A stretch of 64,000 nt of DNA from Rhyzopertha dominica (taxonomy: Eukaryota; Arthropoda; Insecta; Coleoptera; Bostrichidae): assembly GCA_025024175.1 (NCBI GenBank), contig QCXZ01000138.1:43805092-43869091 (forward strand). The letters are read 5' to 3'. Below the pieces are notes generated by a model. That model saw only the letters and a program-made list of their open reading frames with translations. It did no database searches and was not told where the DNA came from. This document shows positions 59,482 through 64,000 of the stretch, one piece after another (positions within the stretch are counted from its first letter, which is position 1; each line of letters opens with the position of its first letter). The translations under genes and the position numbers were made by a program.

Positions 59482-61600
59482 TAGGTATATAGTTGTCGGT
59501 TATTGATAAATCGGGAAATCTTATTGGGTTTTTCTATAAATGCATTAAATCAACGTGACATTATTCAAACGTTTTTCTGTTTTTCTTCTTTCAAGTGGCA
59601 AAAAATTTAATTTATCTTTTTAAAATAAAATATTTTCGCCGGAAAAGACTTTTGCGCATCTGATCCTAATGTGATTACTACTATACGGCGACGATTTTCA
59701 AAGAAAACCTTCAAATGAGTTCTTAGAATTTAACGTTCTTCCGCGATTGACATTTTTTGTTCGTTTTGTTTTTAAGTGGCGAGGTTATCGGAATTTTTTA
59801 TTTGATGGCAAAGAACTTTGATGATTTGTCGTTTATTTAATAAAAATAATATTAGATAGATCGCATTAGAATAGGTCGTCCACAAATACAAAAGGACAAA
59901 AATTATACTTTTTAGTTCAGTTTCAAAAGAAATTCTCCATTTATCCATCTGTTAAATGGCATTTCAAAGTTCCGTCTCGAAAAAAATGGTTTTGGTTCAA
60001 GACAAAGATTTCCTGACCGTAAAATACAGTTTTGTGCTTGAATGATGACGAACTCTTACGAATTCTTGTATTTTTTGACTAGGTATATTTTATCTCGACG
60101 ACCCAGTAGACCCGAAAAACTGTAGGTATTGGTCTGCTGGAAACCGCACTGGAAAATGGAAGCCATAGTAAGCTTTCACAAAAAGTGTACGTTTCGGCAG
60201 GCAACTGTCGTTCCTGCACTTACAGTACTTTACTCAAATGTACAAGTTCCATATCTGACCCATAACATTATATTGTACCAACAAGACGATGTGCTATGCT
60301 ATTTTGTGGGGATCGTTCGCGAATTTTTAAACCGAGTATGACATTAATTCTACAAAACCTTAATGTTTTTGTTGATATCGATTTTTTAAATCATTTAAAT
60401 TGCGACAAAATCTTTTTGAAATGCTCTATATTAAGAAAAATATCCACTGAACTAAATTAAAACATAAAGTTCTTGACTCGACGGATAATTTTTTCTTGTA
60501 TTTTTAAAGCTTTGGAACCGAATATCGGCTCAAGAGTCAGATTCACTTTTATACTCCGTTGAAAAAATCTGGATTGCCACTAAAAGAATGCCATTGACGT
60601 CATAGCTCAAAACACAAAACAAACGAAAAAACACCGATTCCTCAAAAAAAGTGACACTCCAAAATATAAGATTCTTGTATTGGAGCATTTTGTGTACAGT
60701 TTTTATGGATCAGATCATCTACCAATCGCAACGATTTATATTTGCGAATCCCCTTGATTGCCGTATCTCTTTATTTTGGGAAGTGCCCGGTTTTAACAAA
60801 ATAAACCTAGGTGCAGTGCGTGCAAACATAGCATTCAGTTCAAATAAATACGGAATCTTTTGACCAGCTAACTGATTATGCACTGATTTATATGTACACA
60901 CCTCGATTAATTAAGGTTGTTTCTGGAATTCAAATGCAATACATAAGATTTGGTCCAGTTATATGGGTATGTTGAAACTGTATTTAGCTCTTAATGTAAT
61001 TACCTAATTAAATTCGGTATGCTAATGGTTGAACGTTGACTTTTTAGTAGAGATGCTCAATCGTTTCTTTCAATGAAGAGTATGCTGCTTTGTTCTTTAA
61101 TTTACAAGAACGGAGTGGCTTCTCAGGAGANCTCATTTAAAATATGTGCTTCATGCATCAGTACAGCGGTTTTTTCAGTTTTCATGCTATATATTATAGT
61201 CGGCAGCGCACTAAATATCGGTACAAAATGAGGCTATTAACTTTTTGGGGGAAATATGAGAAATATTGCAATTTCAATCGCAGATTTCTCAAAAACTGTA
61301 ACTTTTACGATACAGCCTGTGCAGGTAAGATATATAAAGACATTACAAAGTGCTTTGTAGAACAACTTGACATATCTTGTGATATGCGCGATATTTAGGA
61401 TGCCAGGAAATAGGAAAAGAATTTATTATGAAATTTTAAATGATCATTTAATACCACATTTTTAACAACGACAATCATAATTAACATTTTCAAATTTAGT
61501 GTTCGAAATCAACGATATTCACTTCACTTCTAGAGATTTTCCTAATTCTAAAAATATCCCTATTTATTGTTTGTATAATTGCGCAAATATTTATAATATG
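59482..61600. other. Intergenic sequence with no recognised feature
   Basis: AT-rich sequence without a recognised gene or TE domain. One N lies at 61131. Confidence 0.35.
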
Positions 61601-61890
61601 TTGTTTTAGTTCTTAAGCAGTTTGGACGATACATTGTAGATCATATGATATACCAATAGCCCCAAATACAAACGCTGAGAGGATGTAGGTCTGGTGAGCG
61701 CAGTGGACATACGTGCATTAACTCTAATTAGGCGGCTTGAAGGTGTTTCGAAGATGACAATAAACAGCATGGGAATATCAGAAAACATAAAAGTAACAAA
61801 CGTTGCTAAATTAAAAAAAGATAAGAGGCACTCTCTCGTCGCCATTTTTTCTGCTCTGCAAAATAGCACCTGCAAGTTTTTGGTACAACC
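61601..61890 (-). pseudogene. Tc1-like transposase fragment
   Basis: The minus strand at about 61700-61630 reads CPLRSPDLHPLSVCIWGYWY, matching the PPRSPDLNPLDFFLWGYL block of the transposase group seen throughout the window. No terminal repeats or other domains are recognised. Confidence 0.5.
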
Positions 61891-63084
61891 CGTTTTTAGA
61901 TAGCATTTTTCATTACGAATTCAAGTTTGTAAGGCACAATGTGTTTCTTTTTTACTGAAAAAAAAATAAAACACGTTATAATTTTGAATATTTTGGCGCA
62001 GTAGGCATACTTTGCAACGATGGTTAATTCTGACAGGTGCGTTTAGTCTAATATTGTTCCTATTATCAATTAGGTACTCATTACAGAATTTTAACATTGA
62101 ATAATTTTGCTAGAACTTATGCTGAGCATCAAATTATAATTATTTAAAAAAACTATTTATTTTCTAATGTTATATGAGGATTTTCTTAAGTGTTGATGAA
62201 GTAAGCGTCACAAAAAAGGTCGAAATAGATTAAGTCAGGTTATTTTGCAGCGGAGTCAGACAGATGGACGTCTGTGGAGTTAATTGCTGGAACACCATCT
62301 TGCTGTGCATTTTCAAAATCGTGTTATTGAAGAAGCCCAACGTAACGCTCAGAAGTTACGAAATGGCGATAGATAAAGGGATCTATAATTATTGTTGCTG
62401 TTGCTGGTCCTTGACATAATATTCAATATTTTAAGGCTTAAACTTACTTTTTCTTGTACGAAATGGGTTGTAGATTTAGCTACTCTAGTTTAGTTATCTT
62501 TTTTTTTTCTTCCCTGAGATCAATATTACTGTCGAGAAAACACAGTTTTTTTGAATGAAACGTATTCTTTTATAGGTTGGATCCAAAACGCCTAAAGATG
62601 GACTTGCCAAGAAGTTGTCTCTTATGGAATTTTTGTTGAAATATAAGTTTTCAGCTTCTACGCAATATTGCCTTTTACATAAACTGCAACAAGACAGCAT
62701 ATCAAAATTGTCTTTATTCGAAAAAGTACTTGTTCTTACTGTCGGATATGGTTTACTTTTAAAATATAATACGAAATTATGTCAATAAAATTGATTATGT
62801 CAGAAATGAAATTAGTCTTTTTCGTTGGTCGTTAGTGTTTCAAAGCATGCTAACTGCAAAAAAAATCAAATCAAAATTGCAAAGAAATGCTTTTCTTCCT
62901 AGTAAAAACACAAGTAAACCTTGTTTTGGTTTTTTTATATCTCCGGGAGTTTGTGGAACTTTTACAGTTTTCTATAACTACAGCTGTTCATTCTTGTCAT
63001 GGACACACTGTATAGTCCAATCAAGCTGGTTTATTATAAGAATTATAACGCCTAGCAAGTGGCAAATTACCCCGATTTTGATAA
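61891..63084. other. Intergenic sequence with no recognised feature
   Basis: AT-rich sequence. The N-terminal part of the frame open at 62835 has no recognised domain before the BEL/Pao homology begins. Confidence 0.35.
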
Positions 63085-63640
63085 TTTATTTATTTATTCA
63101 TTTTTTTATAGAAGCCAGTCTTTTTTGGGAACTAATTATCAATGGAAAGATTACGTTAGGAAAAAATAAACCGATTATTCAGAATACTTTATTAGGCTGG
63201 ATTGTAGCAGGTGTAGTTCCAAATGATATTTCTCATACACATTGTTATTTTTATAAACAAGGCAATTTAGAAAATTTACAATTACAAAATTATTTGCTAC
63301 AATATTGAGAAGTGGAAGAGTGCATTCATACAATGAAAGAATCTCCTGAAAATATTGAATGTGAGAATTACTTGTAAAATACGCACTCACATAACGGTAA
63401 TGGTAGATTTGTGGTGAGAATTCCTTTAAAACAGTCTCGTCTAGGCGATTCCCAAATTCCTACTATTAAATAACTATTAAATTTGAAGCATAACCTTCAC
63501 AGAAATCCTTCTTTGCGATCTCAATATATAGAATTCCTTGATGAATATGAAAATTTAGAGCATATGTCCAAAATAAATCCTGAGAATGATAAAATTCAAA
63601 CTTACTTACCTCATCATTGTATCATTGTAAATGACTTTTA
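63085..63640 (+). pseudogene. BEL/Pao retrotransposon pol fragment
   Basis: The plus strand reads FWELIINGKITLGKNKPIIQ, then NTLLGWIVAG, the end of the BEL/Pao protease region. After a frame change come IECENYL, HSHNGNGRFVVRIPLKQSRL and LHRNPSLRSQYIEFLDEYEN, then LEHMSKINPENDKIQTYLPH. This is the conserved protease-to-reverse-transcriptase junction of BEL/Pao polyproteins (RFVV.LPLK, GHM......YLPHHGV). Stops and a frameshift near 63305-63310 show it is inactive. The catalytic reverse transcriptase core is absent or lies beyond the recognisable part. Confidence 0.8.
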
Positions 63641-64000
63641 TTTTCTATTCTAATAAGATTTTGACAACACAATGTTGTAGTCTGTGCAGACAATTAAAAG
63701 ACCTTTTGTGAAAAAGGGTATGGTTCCTATTTTTCGTATTTCTTATCTATTCGCAAAATTCTAGCATTGCTAGAAAGATTAGTTCGTGGAGAATTTATTG
63801 TTGATTGCACTTCAATAAAGATTTTCAATCGATTATCCAAATATGATCAGACAACGCTATGGCATTACTAGAGGTCATCCCAGCCAATGTTAGCCTAACA
63901 GTACAAATTCCAAGGAGCCAGCAGCCAGTTTTTTTCGAAATTTCACCGGATTGCACCAATCGCTCATGTAATACGTGTGGAAACAGCTAACAATGTTGCA
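63641..64000. other. Unassigned sequence at the window edge
   Basis: No domain is recognised after the BEL/Pao fragment. It may be the decayed continuation of that element. Confidence 0.3.

Noticed and set aside
1..64000. CRISPR arrays, operons, tRNA or rRNA genes
   Set aside because: No regularly spaced repeats, and no cloverleaf or rRNA segment was recognised by eye. The window is insect nuclear DNA. A tRNAscan-type search would be needed to exclude a tRNA formally.

Overview
The window is AT-rich genomic DNA from an insect: the splice sites are metazoan, the host gene is of the Bruno/CELF type, and the repeats are an errantivirus, Penelope-like, BEL/Pao, Jockey/CR1-like, hAT and Tc1/mariner elements. 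The species cannot be fixed from the sequence; long TE-filled introns suggest a large-genome insect such as a beetle.

The one host gene I can support is on the + strand, from about 3.9 kb to 48 kb. It is a CELF/Bruno RNA-binding protein of the arrest/bru2 class. Five coding exons join in consistent splice phase: the tail of RRM1 (3877-3925), RRM2 (28374-28657), two linker exons (33380-33571, 35963-36179), and RRM3 with the stop codon (47676-47947). The exons for most of RRM1 must lie left of the window. A separate candidate first exon at 4550-4652 has its own start codon and ends in the same phase as the 3877-3925 exon, so it would give an isoform without RRM1.

The large intron before RRM2 holds a young gypsy-type endogenous retrovirus (errantivirus) in the sense direction. 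It has 596-bp LTRs, a tRNA-Leu primer site, gag, pol reached by a -1 frameshift (UUUAAAC plus a predicted pseudoknot), and a spliced env. The locus reads LTR-internal-LTR-[100 N]-partial internal-LTR (5824-21663). A single CAAC target duplication flanks the whole block, and it sits inside one broken mariner remnant. The outer LTRs look identical, and single-base indels pile up on both sides of the N gap. The simplest reading is one provirus present twice because two overlapping contigs were never merged.

The other introns and the 3' flank (48-64 kb) hold decayed transposons, several nested. A Tc1-like element with TACAGG ends lies at 29127-30506. A mariner lies inside another Tc1-like element at 25379-27513. 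A 936-bp long-inverted-repeat element sits at a TA inside a non-LTR retrotransposon (51080-53640). A hAT element with an 8-bp target duplication sits inside a Tc1-like element (55334-59481). A BEL/Pao pol fragment lies near the right end. No tRNA, rRNA or CRISPR was recognised.
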